The position numbers and the translations under genes were made by a program. DNA of 21,817 bases, taken from the NCBI GenBank assembly GCA_006844765.1, contig SPJV01000051.1, positions 1 through 21,817 of the forward strand. The letters are read 5' to 3'. Of this stretch, positions 8,657 to 15,953 are shown piece after piece. The notes beneath the pieces are model-generated. The model was not told the DNA's origin. It saw only the letters and a program-made list of their open reading frames with translations, and made no database searches. The DNA is from Alphaproteobacteria bacterium (GTDB lineage Bacteria > Pseudomonadota > Alphaproteobacteria > UBA8366 > Aestuariispiraceae). Each line of letters starts with the position of its first letter. The first letter of the stretch is position 1.

Positions 8657-8723
8657 GGTGAAACAATAGACAATCGCCCCGGTCCGGCAAGGCCTCTCAC
8701 ATAGTCTCGGCACAGGTTTCACC
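8657..8723 (-). promoter_or_regulatory. possible internal promoter framed by an inverted repeat
   Basis: On the minus strand, TTGCCG (8690-8685) and TATTGT (8668-8663) are 16 bases apart and each match 4 of 6 sigma-70 positions. The 8-base inverted repeat GGTGAAAC (8657-8664) / GTTTCACC (8716-8723) brackets them. The 183-base gap between the creatininase-family gene and the binding-protein gene is the largest in the cluster, which makes a second promoter plausible. The rest of the gap shows nothing recognisable. Confidence 0.3.
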
Positions 8724-9531
8724 GATCCTTCACCTTCTCCAACGGATAGCGGACGACTTCATCAATAAGCTCCAGCGTCTTGTCAGCAGAATAGTCGATG
8801 ATTCGCTTGCCGTCTTCCGACGAGGCGAGGCTGGCATTGCCACAGGCCCCATGCGGGTTCAGGTCCTGCGTTTGCCAGCCGAATTTAGCCGGACCGCCAA
8901 GCTTGATATGCTTGAACTGCTCGGCCATCTCGACCGTCATAGAAGGGAAGTCGGCGATCTTGTCCTCGCGCACCAGATCCGGGCGCAAATGCATCATCAT
9001 CGCGGTTTCAACAGCGCCGGCATGAATCCCGTGGCGCTGCTCAATCTCATCATAAAGCCCGTCCGGCAGGCCGAAGGAATACCAGCTGGTCGTCACGACG
9101 AACATTTTCAGCCGAACCCGAAGATCGCGGGCGACCATTTCCATGACCTGCGGCTGTCCACCATGCGAGTTGTAGAAGACAAGCTTCCGGATTCCAGCAC
9201 GGTGCACGCCCTCGCCAATTTCCGTCCAGACACGCGCCAGCGTTTCAGAAGACAACGTCAAGGTTCCCGGATAGTCGATATGTTCGTTGCTTTTTCCAAC
9301 CGACTGCATGGGCAGGAACGTAACCGGCCAGGTCGACATGTCCCCACCCATTCTTTCCCGCACCGCATCAAGAACGCCTTCATTTAGGCAGGCATCAACC
9401 CAGACCGGCAGATGGGGGCCATGTTGTTCGACGGCAGCAACGGGCAGGACCGCTACCGTGCGTTCCGGATCAAGCCCATCGAAATCCGGGCTCGTCATCT
9501 CATGCCAATTGCGTCCAAGGCCACCAGCCAT
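8719..9531 (-). CDS. creatininase family protein (creatinine amidohydrolase-like)
   Basis: This 270-residue protein has the ordered metal-ligand motifs of PF02633: EQHGPHLPVWVD (Glu 35, His 37, Asp 46), NSHGG (His 123) and HAGAVET (His 170, Glu 175). Creatininases open the creatinine ring by hydrolysis at a dinuclear Zn/Mn centre. The same family includes Fapy deformylase and MftE peptidase, so the true substrate may be another cyclic amide or formamide. The length is usual. ATG at 9531 has AGAAGGA seven bases upstream. It is the first gene of the minus-strand cluster, 183 bases ahead of the transporter genes, and a second hydrolase of cyclic C-N bonds sits downstream. No creatinase gene is in view, so simple creatinine degradation is not shown. 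Confidence 0.88.
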   Translation of the reverse strand: MAGGLGRNWHEMTSPDFDGLDPERTVAVLPVAAVEQHGPHLPVWVDACLNEGVLDAVRERMGGDMSTWPVTFLPMQSVGKSNEHIDYPGTLTLSSETLARVWTEIGEGVHRAGIRKLVFYNSHGGQPQVMEMVARDLRVRLKMFVVTTSWYSFGLPDGLYDEIEQRHGIHAGAVETAMMMHLRPDLVREDKIADFPSMTVEMAEQFKHIKLGGPAKFGWQTQDLNPHGACGNASLASSEDGKRIIDYSADKTLELIDEVVRYPLEKVKDR

Positions 9532-9661
9532 CTTACATTCCTTCTCACGAAAAATTCATACGCCCCCGCTTGAACAGCGTCGGCGTGAGAGTAAAGTCGG
9601 TCCCAGGGAAATCAACGGCCTTTACGGCCCCGTCGACCCTTGTGGGGAGGTAATGGCGGCC

Positions 9662-10483
9662 ATGCTTATCGCACAAATCAGTGACATGCATATCTTGGCG
9701 GAAGGCTGGCTAGCCTTCGGGTCCGTTGACACCAATGGTGCCTTGGAACATGCGATCACGCAATTGAATGCCATGACGCCCAGACCCGATGCGGTTCTGA
9801 TCACCGGCGACATGGTCAATGATGGATATGAAGACCAATATCAGGCCTTGGTCCAACGCTTGACCCGCCTGGACATTCCCTATTTTCCAATCTTGGGGAA
9901 TCACGATGACCGGGAATTGGCACGATCCGCTTTCGGCCAGCTTTTCTTCATGCCGGAAGATGGCCCCATTCACTATACGACGGAGATTGGCGGTGTCTCG
10001 CTGATCGCGCTGGACAGCAATGTGCCAGGCAAACCCTATGGCAAATTGGGCGCTGAGCAGCTTGAGTGGCTCGATGCCGCCCTGATGGAACGCCGCGACC
10101 GGCCGAGCCTCGTCATGCTTCATCACCCGCCCTTCATGACGGGGATTGAGTTCATGGATAGCTGTGCGCTGCGTGATGGCGATAAACTAGCGGAGGTGAT
10201 CGCCAAGCATGAGCATGTCGAGCGCGTGCTTTGCGGGCATCTTCATCGCCCAATACAACGACGCTTCGCTGGAACCATTGCCATGACAGCCCCCGGCACG
10301 GCCCATCAAGTATCGCTCGACCTGTCCGGAGATCCCGACAATGCAACCTGGATCTCGGAACCACCAGCGATCCTTCTGCATCGCTTGGGTGTCGATGGGG
10401 CCATGATCAGCCATCAGGCCTATCTGGGCGATTACGGCCCGAGCGTCCCTTTCAGCGACGATCACACCCGGTCGGATGCATAA
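9662..10483 (+). CDS. class III cyclic-nucleotide / glycerophosphodiester phosphodiesterase (GpdQ/CpdA-like)
   Basis: This 273-residue calcineurin-fold metallophosphoesterase shows the complete dimetal set: SDMH (Asp 8, His 10), GDMVNDG (Asp 50), GNHDD (79-83), LHHPPF and GHLHRP. Its length and the tail after GHLHRP are like Enterobacter GpdQ and the CpdA group, which hydrolyse phosphodiesters such as glycerophosphodiesters or cAMP. The frame is open far upstream inside the antisense of the creatininase-family gene, but homology begins at MLIAQISD. ATG at 9662 is 11 bases from GGAGG; another ATG at 9653 is only 2 bases from it. The 130 bases before it are shared with the divergent creatininase-family gene. 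Its last 22 bases overlap arsJ tail to tail. Confidence 0.85.
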   Translation: MLIAQISDMHILAEGWLAFGSVDTNGALEHAITQLNAMTPRPDAVLITGDMVNDGYEDQYQALVQRLTRLDIPYFPILGNHDDRELARSAFGQLFFMPEDGPIHYTTEIGGVSLIALDSNVPGKPYGKLGAEQLEWLDAALMERRDRPSLVMLHHPPFMTGIEFMDSCALRDGDKLAEVIAKHEHVERVLCGHLHRPIQRRFAGTIAMTAPGTAHQVSLDLSGDPDNATWISEPPAILLHRLGVDGAMISHQAYLGDYGPSVPFSDDHTRSDA

Positions 10484-11745
10484 CGGGCCAAGGGCGCTGT
10501 CGCGAGCCAACTGAGCACGGCCATCAACGCCGCCGTCGCCAGACAAGCCGGCAGGCCGCCCGCCTGATAGCTAACCCCCGACAACAACGTCCCGACCAGC
10601 CGGCCGGCCGCGTTGGACATATAGTAAAACCCGACATCCAGGGTCACCCGCTCCGCACTGGTGAGCGCCAGGATCAAAAAGGAATGCAGCGCTGAGCATA
10701 AGGCGAAGATAACCCCGAACAGGATCAGCCCCGCGATCAGGGTGATGGTCAGCCAATCTTTCGTGCCGTCCGCAACGAAGACAGCCCCCGCCAGAGCGAA
10801 GGGCACCAGGGACAATACGCCGACCCATGTCCGGGTCAGGCCGATAATGGCGCTCAAGGGTTTGTCTTTTGCACGAAGGATCTTCGGTGCCCAGCCTTGT
10901 ACCGCGCCATAACCAACGATCCAAAGCGCCATGAAGCCACCGACCAGGAAGAATGCGTTGCGCGCACCCTCCGGCGTGCCATCCGAGAAGACTGCATGGA
11001 AATAGATCGGAATCCCGACAACGAACCAGACATCCCGCGCGCCGAACAGAAATAACCTTGCGCCTGATAGCCAGTTCACCCCTGGATCTTTTGAGAAAAC
11101 ATCCGAAAATGGCGCCTTCCGCTTCGTCCCGGGCAATCCTTTCGGCATCAGCAGCAAGATCGCCAGCAAGACGACTGACAGTGCCCCCGCCATGCCGAGC
11201 ACAGCCCTCTCAAACCCCCAGAGCGCCAGCAGGGCTGCCCCCAACAGGAACCCAAATCCCTTAACCGCATTTTTCGAACCCGTGAGCGCCGCCACCCAGC
11301 GAAACAACTGATCATCCGCCGCCTTGGGCACAAGAAGCTTCACAGCACTCTTGGCACTCATTTTAGTCAGGTCCTTTGCAACGCCGGAGACCCCTTGCAC
11401 CGCCATGACAAAGCCGACCGACAAGGCAATCGCCCAATCCGGTTGCAGATTGGCAAGGCCGACCAGCGCGCCGATCTGCAACGCCAATCCCAGATAGAGC
11501 GTCAACGCCAGACCAAACCGCGCGGCAATCCACCCGGCGGAGAGATTGGTCACCATCCCCATGAACTCATAAAGCAAGAACAGATAGGCGAGTTGAACCG
11601 GGGAAAAGCCAAGCTCATGGAAATGCAACAGCACTAACATCCGCAACGCGCCATCCGTCAGCATGAAAGCCCAATAGGCCGCTGTCACGGTGATATAGGC
11701 GGCAATGCCGCTTGGCTTTCCGTCGTGCTGTAGGTCTTTGGTCAT
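10462..11745 (-). CDS. arsJ: ArsJ, MFS exporter of 1-arseno-3-phosphoglycerate
   Basis: This 427-residue protein has about twelve membrane helices. It matches ArsJ from its opening segment onward: AAYWAFMLTDGALRMLVLLH, SPVQLAYLFLLYEFMGMVTN, SGVAKDLTKMSAKSAVKLL and AALTGSKNAVKGFGFLLGAA. ArsJ exports the unstable arsenate ester made by its partner GAPDH; the ester breaks down outside to arsenate, giving arsenate resistance without reduction. The gene lies 22 bases after that GAPDH gene, the standard pair. ATG at 11745 is used; there is no strong ribosome site, which fits coupling to the upstream gene. No arsR, arsC or acr3 gene is in view. The 3' end overlaps the convergent phosphodiesterase gene by 22 bases. 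Confidence 0.93.
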   Translation of the reverse strand: MTKDLQHDGKPSGIAAYITVTAAYWAFMLTDGALRMLVLLHFHELGFSPVQLAYLFLLYEFMGMVTNLSAGWIAARFGLALTLYLGLALQIGALVGLANLQPDWAIALSVGFVMAVQGVSGVAKDLTKMSAKSAVKLLVPKAADDQLFRWVAALTGSKNAVKGFGFLLGAALLALWGFERAVLGMAGALSVVLLAILLLMPKGLPGTKRKAPFSDVFSKDPGVNWLSGARLFLFGARDVWFVVGIPIYFHAVFSDGTPEGARNAFFLVGGFMALWIVGYGAVQGWAPKILRAKDKPLSAIIGLTRTWVGVLSLVPFALAGAVFVADGTKDWLTITLIAGLILFGVIFALCSALHSFLILALTSAERVTLDVGFYYMSNAAGRLVGTLLSGVSYQAGGLPACLATAALMAVLSWLATAPLARYASDRV

Positions 11746-11767
11746 CAAAGGTGTCGTCGGAATTCGG

Positions 11768-12793
11768 TCAGTCCAGGCTTGCTGCGACCAACCGGGTCAC
11801 ATCACAAAGCCGCTTCGCATAACCCCATTCATTATCATACCAGGCATAGATTTTCGCCTGCGTTCCATTCACCACCATTGTGCTGGGCCCATCGACAATT
11901 GACGAGCGCGGGTCATTCACGAAGTCCGCGGAGACGAGCGGGCGTTCTTCATAACCAAGGATCCCGGCAAGCTCTCCGTCGGCATAGGATTTGAAGAGGG
12001 CGTTTAACTCTTCCGCCGTGGTCTCCCGCGCCAGTTCAAAAACGCAGTCGGTCAGGGACGCATTCAGCAACGGCACCCGCACAGCATGCCCATTCAACCG
12101 CCCCTTAAGCTCCGGGTAGATCAGGGTGATCGCCGTGGCCGACCCGGTGGTCGTCGGGATCAGGGAATTCAATGCAGAGCGGGCGCGGCGCAGATCCTTT
12201 GCCGGCCGATCAACCATGGTCTGGGTGTTTGTGACATCATGGATCGTGGTGATTGAGCCGTGGCGAATGCCAATTTCCTCATGCACCACCTTCACCACAG
12301 GGGCGAGGCAATTGGTCGTGCAGCTCGCCGCCGTAATCAAGTCATGCTTCGCGGGATCATAGAGATCGTGATTGACGCCATACACCAGATTGAGCGCGCT
12401 TTCCTCCTTCACCGGGGCGGAAACGACGACTTTCTTCACACCGGCATCGAAATAGGGGGCGGTCTTCGCGACCGTCTTGAAGGTTCCGGTGCAGTCAACG
12501 ACCAGATCGACAGCCAGATCGGAAAGCGGCAGCGCTTCAATCGTCGTGGCGGTCATACAGCGGATCTGCGTGCCATTGATGGTGATGCTGTCCTCATCTG
12601 CGCTGAATGCGGCATCCCAGCGGCCATGGACACTATCGAATTCCAAAAGATGCGCCTGCATCTCAGGATCGCCAGTCTTATCCGAGATCAACACGATCTC
12701 CGCATCGTCCCGTCCCAACCCGTCTTCCAGAAATGCCTTGAGGGCGAGCTTACCCATTCGGCCCAAGCCATTGATCGCGATTCTAACAGTCAT
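11768..12793 (-). CDS. gap: ArsJ-associated glyceraldehyde-3-phosphate dehydrogenase
   Basis: This 341-residue GAPDH shows the NAD site INGLGRMGKLALKAF, the catalytic ASCTTNCLAP with its nucleophile Cys, and the closing WYDNEWGYAKR. FDSVHGRW and IHDVTNTQ, in place of the usual glycolytic variants, are typical of the branch paired with ArsJ. It uses arsenate in place of phosphate to make 1-arseno-3-phosphoglycerate for export. ATG at 12793 has GGGAGGA five bases upstream; an earlier in-frame TTG at 12847 adds residues without homology. It is upstream of arsJ on the same strand, separated by 22 bases. Housekeeping glycolysis remains possible but the neighbour decides. A dyad at 12839-12860 lies before the start. 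Confidence 0.93.
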   Translation of the reverse strand: MTVRIAINGLGRMGKLALKAFLEDGLGRDDAEIVLISDKTGDPEMQAHLLEFDSVHGRWDAAFSADEDSITINGTQIRCMTATTIEALPLSDLAVDLVVDCTGTFKTVAKTAPYFDAGVKKVVVSAPVKEESALNLVYGVNHDLYDPAKHDLITAASCTTNCLAPVVKVVHEEIGIRHGSITTIHDVTNTQTMVDRPAKDLRRARSALNSLIPTTTGSATAITLIYPELKGRLNGHAVRVPLLNASLTDCVFELARETTAEELNALFKSYADGELAGILGYEERPLVSADFVNDPRSSIVDGPSTMVVNGTQAKIYAWYDNEWGYAKRLCDVTRLVAASLD

Positions 12794-12838
12794 CCGATCC
12801 TCCCGATAAGTTTGGTTCGGGATAGGCAGCCTTTTCGT

Positions 12839-12860
12839 CCCGGTCAATCCAATGACCGGG
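12839..12860 (-). promoter_or_regulatory. perfect inverted repeat between lipoprotein gene and gap-arsJ
   Basis: CCCGGTCA (12839-12846) and TGACCGGG (12853-12860) are perfect 8-base arms around a 6-base loop. The dyad is 45 bases upstream of the gap start and 34 bases after the preceding gene's stop on the same strand. It could be an operator for an arsenic-responsive regulator, or a hairpin terminating the upstream gene. No T-run follows on the minus strand, so an intrinsic terminator is not well supported. Confidence 0.45.
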
Positions 12861-12894
12861 TCGTCACAAAAGCTTCATGTTATGAACTGTAGCG

Positions 12895-13431
12895 TCAGCC
12901 GTTCGCGCGATTGACGACCCAATCGCCCGTAGCGGTTCGGCAGGCCACCTCCCGACCGTCGAAGCTTTCTCCGCCCATGGTCAGGACCGCTTCATATTCA
13001 CGGCAGATGCGCCCCTGATTGTCCAGGAATGTGCGCAATGGCGTGATTGTGCCATTGGTGCCGGTTTCCGGATTCTGCCACGCCCCGGTATCACCCGCCG
13101 GTGAGTCCGTCAGGGTGTTGAAAGCGGTATCCTGCATCGCCGACTTGTCCCATCGGGTCATCCGATCCGCGACATAGCGCCCGCCATAGGCCCCGGCCGC
13201 ACCAAGCGCCAAAGCGGCGACCCACTGCCCTGTTCCCGCACCCAGGAAGTTATAACCGATCAAGCCCCCGATCACCGCACCGGCAACCGTGCCGATCGCG
13301 ATCTTATCTTCACGGCTCATGTTATCCGTATTGAAGCAACCGGTTGTCGCAACACTCAAAGAGCCAGCCAGTACAAGGGCCGTGCCACGGCGGCGCAGAG
13401 ACGGGCCGGTCTGATACCGATTATCGGTCAT
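12895..13431 (-). CDS. probable surface lipoprotein with glycine-zipper segment
   Basis: This 178-residue protein has a basic N-terminus (RRR), a hydrophobic signal ending SVATTGC (imperfect lipobox) and a glycine-zipper 2TM-like stretch at about 50-90 rich in GxxxG (GTVAGAVIGGLIGYNFLGAG). The C-terminal half resembles the RT0821/Lpp0805 or 17-kDa surface antigen type, with CREYEAVLTMGGESF and VACRTATGDWVV. Such proteins sit in the outer membrane and their biochemical role is unknown. ATG at 13431 with AAGGA eight bases upstream is preferred over GTG at 13449. It is upstream of gap-arsJ on the same strand across a 101-base gap containing a dyad, so it may or may not share transcription. The following divergent gene is also a small lipoprotein. 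Confidence 0.8.
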   Translation of the reverse strand: MTDNRYQTGPSLRRRGTALVLAGSLSVATTGCFNTDNMSREDKIAIGTVAGAVIGGLIGYNFLGAGTGQWVAALALGAAGAYGGRYVADRMTRWDKSAMQDTAFNTLTDSPAGDTGAWQNPETGTNGTITPLRTFLDNQGRICREYEAVLTMGGESFDGREVACRTATGDWVVNRANG

Positions 13432-13571
13432 GGCGAACTTCCTTTTCACGCGTTATGTTTCTACCAACGCTCACAAGGACACGCGGTCATTCCGCAAGCG
13501 ATTTTCTTCTAAATCACTTGCAGACTTTGTGCCAGAGCCCACATTTTAACAGAATCTCGGTGAAAAAGCCA

Positions 13572-13880
13572 ATGCGTTCCATCACCCTGCCCGTTTTGAT
13601 GATCTGCCTCCTTGCCGTCGCAGGCTGTTCGGAGCGAATCCAATGGACGAATCCAAACCTGCCAAAGGCTCAATGGAGCGGTGATCGGAGCGCTTGCGCA
13701 CGGGCTGCGGATGACCGGGCGGGCCGCGATGTCACCCTTAAGGAAGATAGCGGTACAGCCAGCGGCAGCGGATTAAGTGGCTTGGCCTCTCTGGGCGCGA
13801 CCGAAGATGCAAAACGCTACCGCCGAAGACTTTATGCATCCTGCATGCGCAGTCGCGGCTATAAGAAGAAGGGGAGTTAA
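13572..13880 (+). CDS. small hypothetical lipoprotein
   Basis: This 102-residue protein begins MRSITLPVLMICLLAVAGC, a clear type II signal with lipobox VAGC, so a mature lipoprotein of about 84 residues is expected. The rest is hydrophilic, with WSGDRSACARAADDRAGRD, a Gly/Ser linker and a basic Cys-containing end (YASCMRSRGYKKKG). The two cysteines outside the lipobox could pair in the periplasm. I do not recognise a named family. ATG at 13572 is used; a GTG four codons earlier (13560) would give a more basic N-terminus and is possible, and neither has a strong ribosome site. The divergent gene upstream is also a lipoprotein; 140 bases between the two starts hold no other feature. Confidence 0.7.
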   Translation: MRSITLPVLMICLLAVAGCSERIQWTNPNLPKAQWSGDRSACARAADDRAGRDVTLKEDSGTASGSGLSGLASLGATEDAKRYRRRLYASCMRSRGYKKKGS

Positions 13881-13889
13881 TTCTAGCCG

Positions 13890-13945
13890 CATGCCGCCCG
13901 GGCCTACCCGCACGCCACCCGGCCCTACCCTCATGCCACCCGGGA
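13890..13945. repeat. tandem repeat, 21-base unit, about 2.7 copies
   Basis: Copies begin at 13890, 13911 and 13932, each opening CA(T/C)GCC(G/A)CCCGG and followed by a CCTACCC segment in the first two. The third copy is partial and contains the last codons and the TGA of the lipid kinase gene on the minus strand. The array fills the space between two convergent genes. The repeats look like duplications of the end of the kinase gene. Confidence 0.75.
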
Positions 13946-14917
13946 TAAATCCCCGACGATCATACGGATCGTGCCGGCACCAACGCCAATCTCCATAGGG
14001 ATCGCGCCGATCACATCACCGTCGGACTGAACCGGCTCATTGGCAGGCGCTGTGAAGCGGACATTTTCCGCCCGGATGGTCTCGACATAGGATAAGCGGC
14101 TGACATTGCCGAAGGCGAGAGCCAAGGCCGCCTTAAAAAGGGCCCAGCGACGCGCATCGGTGATCATCACGACAGTCAAGGTCGGATCGGATAACTTGGT
14201 CTCCGGCGCGATCACGAAGGGCCCTGCGTAATGCCTGGCCTTGGTCACGACGACGAGGGCCGCCTGATGCGTGGTTCCATCCAAGTCGATCTGGATCGGT
14301 TCCGACGGTGGTGTTCGAAGCTGGCGCAAGGCTGCCAGGACATAGGCTGCCTTGCCAATCACCCGCTTCAGCTTCGTATCGACCCCGGCAACAGTACGTG
14401 CATCCAATCCGGCGCTGGCCATCAACATAAACCGCCGGTCATTGGCGATGGCCGGCCGCAGCGACACCACATCCCCCTCTTCCACGACCCGCGCCGCATG
14501 CCGGATGCCGAGCCCATGGCCAAGCTCCCATGCCATGACATTCGCGGTCCCAAGCGGCGCGATTGCAAGCGGCACCGTGGCGCCGATCAACCCGTTGGCA
14601 ACTTCATTGATTGTGCCATCGCCCCCCGCCGCAACAATCGCGTCCAGGGAGCCATCAGACCCACCAGCAAGCGCGCGTGCCAGCTTGGTCGCATGACCCG
14701 GTCCTTCGGTGCGCCGCAAGACAACATCATGCCCGCGCCCGCGCAAAGCCTTCAAGAAAATGCGAAGACGACGGCGCTGCAGAAAACCGGCAACCGGATT
14801 GTAGATGACCGCAACACGCGGACGGACCAAGTCACCTGAAGCGCGACTGCGCCCAGAAACCGATTCGTTTTTACTTTTTATCGAAGAGGAGAGAGACGCC
14901 AAACCAACCACTTTCAT
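13931..14917 (-). CDS. diacylglycerol kinase family lipid kinase (DgkB/YegS type)
   Basis: This 328-residue protein has the DAGK_cat domain: VAVIYNPVAG near 35-44, AAGGDGTINEVANGL at 96-110 with the nucleotide loop GGDGT, and APLGTANVMA. A C-terminal YegS/LCB5-like beta-sandwich follows, ending with the QSDGDVIGA-type motif. The family phosphorylates diacylglycerol or related lipids at the inner membrane face. ATG at 14917 lacks a good ribosome site and adds about 30 Ser/Lys-rich residues before homology starts, so a downstream TTG near residue 30 is possible. It is divergent from plcP-agt across a 205-base AT-rich region. That position suggests it returns diacylglycerol released by PlcP to phosphatidic acid. 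This is inference. Confidence 0.88.
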   Translation of the reverse strand: MKVVGLASLSSSIKSKNESVSGRSRASGDLVRPRVAVIYNPVAGFLQRRRLRIFLKALRGRGHDVVLRRTEGPGHATKLARALAGGSDGSLDAIVAAGGDGTINEVANGLIGATVPLAIAPLGTANVMAWELGHGLGIRHAARVVEEGDVVSLRPAIANDRRFMLMASAGLDARTVAGVDTKLKRVIGKAAYVLAALRQLRTPPSEPIQIDLDGTTHQAALVVVTKARHYAGPFVIAPETKLSDPTLTVVMITDARRWALFKAALALAFGNVSRLSYVETIRAENVRFTAPANEPVQSDGDVIGAIPMEIGVGAGTIRMIVGDLSRVA

Positions 14918-14959
14918 TATCTATGTGCCGCAATTATTAGCCCAATCATTTACTTTCCG

Positions 14960-14969
14960 TTACATGTAA
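14960..14969. promoter_or_regulatory. palindrome in the dagK-family/plcP divergent promoter region
   Basis: TTACATGTAA is a perfect 10-base palindrome in the AT-rich 205-base region between the divergent lipid kinase and plcP genes. It could be an operator serving both. I searched the region for paired CTGTCAT-like PhoB half-sites 11 bases apart and found none convincing. Nothing else is recognisable in this gap. Confidence 0.3.
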
Positions 14970-15122
14970 GTGGTAGATTTATGAAATAAAGCAAAACACC
15001 GATTATTACTTATTTTCTTCATATAGCAGCAGTAAAGCTTCCGCGACTTGAGGTCATTCTCCGTTTTGCGGTTTTTCCTCCGATTGAGGGAGACCCGGAC
15101 GGATAATTGGAGGTTTGGTTTC

Positions 15123-15947
15123 ATGCACGGCATGCGCGGCATTAGCCGATATCGTACGGTTTGGATTTCCGATTTGCATCTCGGCACAAAAGGATGCCGG
15201 GCAGATTATCTGCTCGACTTCCTCAAGCATACCGATTGCGACACGCTTTATCTGGTCGGTGATATCATCGACGGTTGGCGGTTGAAGCGCGGTTGGTACA
15301 TGCCGGAGACCCAGCAAGAGGTGATCCAGGAAATCCTGCGCAAAGCCCGTCACGGCACCCAGGTCATCTATGTGCCCGGCAACCATGATGAATGCCTACG
15401 CGACTATACGGATCTGTTCTTCGGCGGAGTCCTGGTCGCTGAAGAGGCCATTCATAACGGCGCCGATGGCAAGAAATATTGGGTCCTGCATGGCGATCAA
15501 TTCGACAGTGTCGTCAAATATGCCAAATGGTTGGCACTGCTCGGCGACTGGGCCTACACGGTCCTGCTGGAGCTGAACCGTTACGTAAATGTCGCGCGCC
15601 GGATGCTGCATCTGCCCTATTGGTCTTTGAGCGCCTTTATCAAACACAAGGTCAAGAATGCGGTCGAATTCATCAGTTGCTTCGAAGAAGCTGTTGCTGA
15701 TGAAGCCCGAAAGCGTGGCGTTGATGGTGTGGTCTGTGGTCACATCCACCATGCGGAAATGCGCGATATCGACGGCATCCTCTATTGCAATGACGGTGAT
15801 TGGGTCGAAAGCTGCACGGCCTTGACCGAAGACGCCGCCGGCAATCTGCGTATCGTCCGCTGGGCCGAACAGCCACATCTGGCGCCGGCGCCACGTGGTA
15901 CGAAAAAAGATGACGCGCGTAGCCCCGCCGAAACCGTCGGGGCATAA
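15123..15947 (+). CDS. plcP: PlcP-like phospholipase C (LpxH-like metallophosphoesterase)
   Basis: This 274-residue calcineurin-fold enzyme has ISDLHLGT (Asp 17, His 19), GDIIDGW (46-52), GNHDE (86-90), HGDQFD (123-128) and GHIHHAE (206-212). It looks like UDP-2,3-diacylglucosamine hydrolase and databases often name it so. However, its length and the directly following Agt-like glycosyltransferase fit PlcP, the Mn-dependent enzyme that cleaves headgroups from membrane phospholipids to give diacylglycerol during phosphate starvation in alphaproteobacteria. ATG at 15123 has GGAGG nine bases upstream; the frame is open 25 codons further but without homology. The stop is 6 bases before agt, so they form an operon. 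A role in lipid A synthesis is the main alternative. A C-terminal tail after about 250 is variable. Confidence 0.82.
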   Translation: MHGMRGISRYRTVWISDLHLGTKGCRADYLLDFLKHTDCDTLYLVGDIIDGWRLKRGWYMPETQQEVIQEILRKARHGTQVIYVPGNHDECLRDYTDLFFGGVLVAEEAIHNGADGKKYWVLHGDQFDSVVKYAKWLALLGDWAYTVLLELNRYVNVARRMLHLPYWSLSAFIKHKVKNAVEFISCFEEAVADEARKRGVDGVVCGHIHHAEMRDIDGILYCNDGDWVESCTALTEDAAGNLRIVRWAEQPHLAPAPRGTKKDDARSPAETVGA

Positions 15948-15953
15948 GTCTTC

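Noticed and set aside
8536..8700. 55-codon upstream extension of the binding-protein frame.
   Set aside because: It would bury the Tat signal inside the protein; AGGGGGA precedes ATG 8535.
8536..8718. A TPP (THI box) riboswitch before the NMT1-like binding-protein gene.
   Set aside because: I looked for the conserved CTGAGA and ACCTGATC-type segments on the minus strand and did not find them in order.
9287..9661. Long upstream extension of the phosphodiesterase frame.
   Set aside because: It is antisense to the conserved creatininase-family gene; homology starts at MLIAQISD.
13777..13998. Small plus-strand frame with Pro/Gly heptad repeats (MPPGPTR-like).
   Set aside because: It is the translation of the 21-base DNA repeat in a frame out of phase with the lipoprotein gene; no ribosome site or family.
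14918..15122. PhoB box upstream of plcP.
   Set aside because: No pair of CTGTCAT-like half-sites 11 bases apart matched better than about 4 of 7 positions each.
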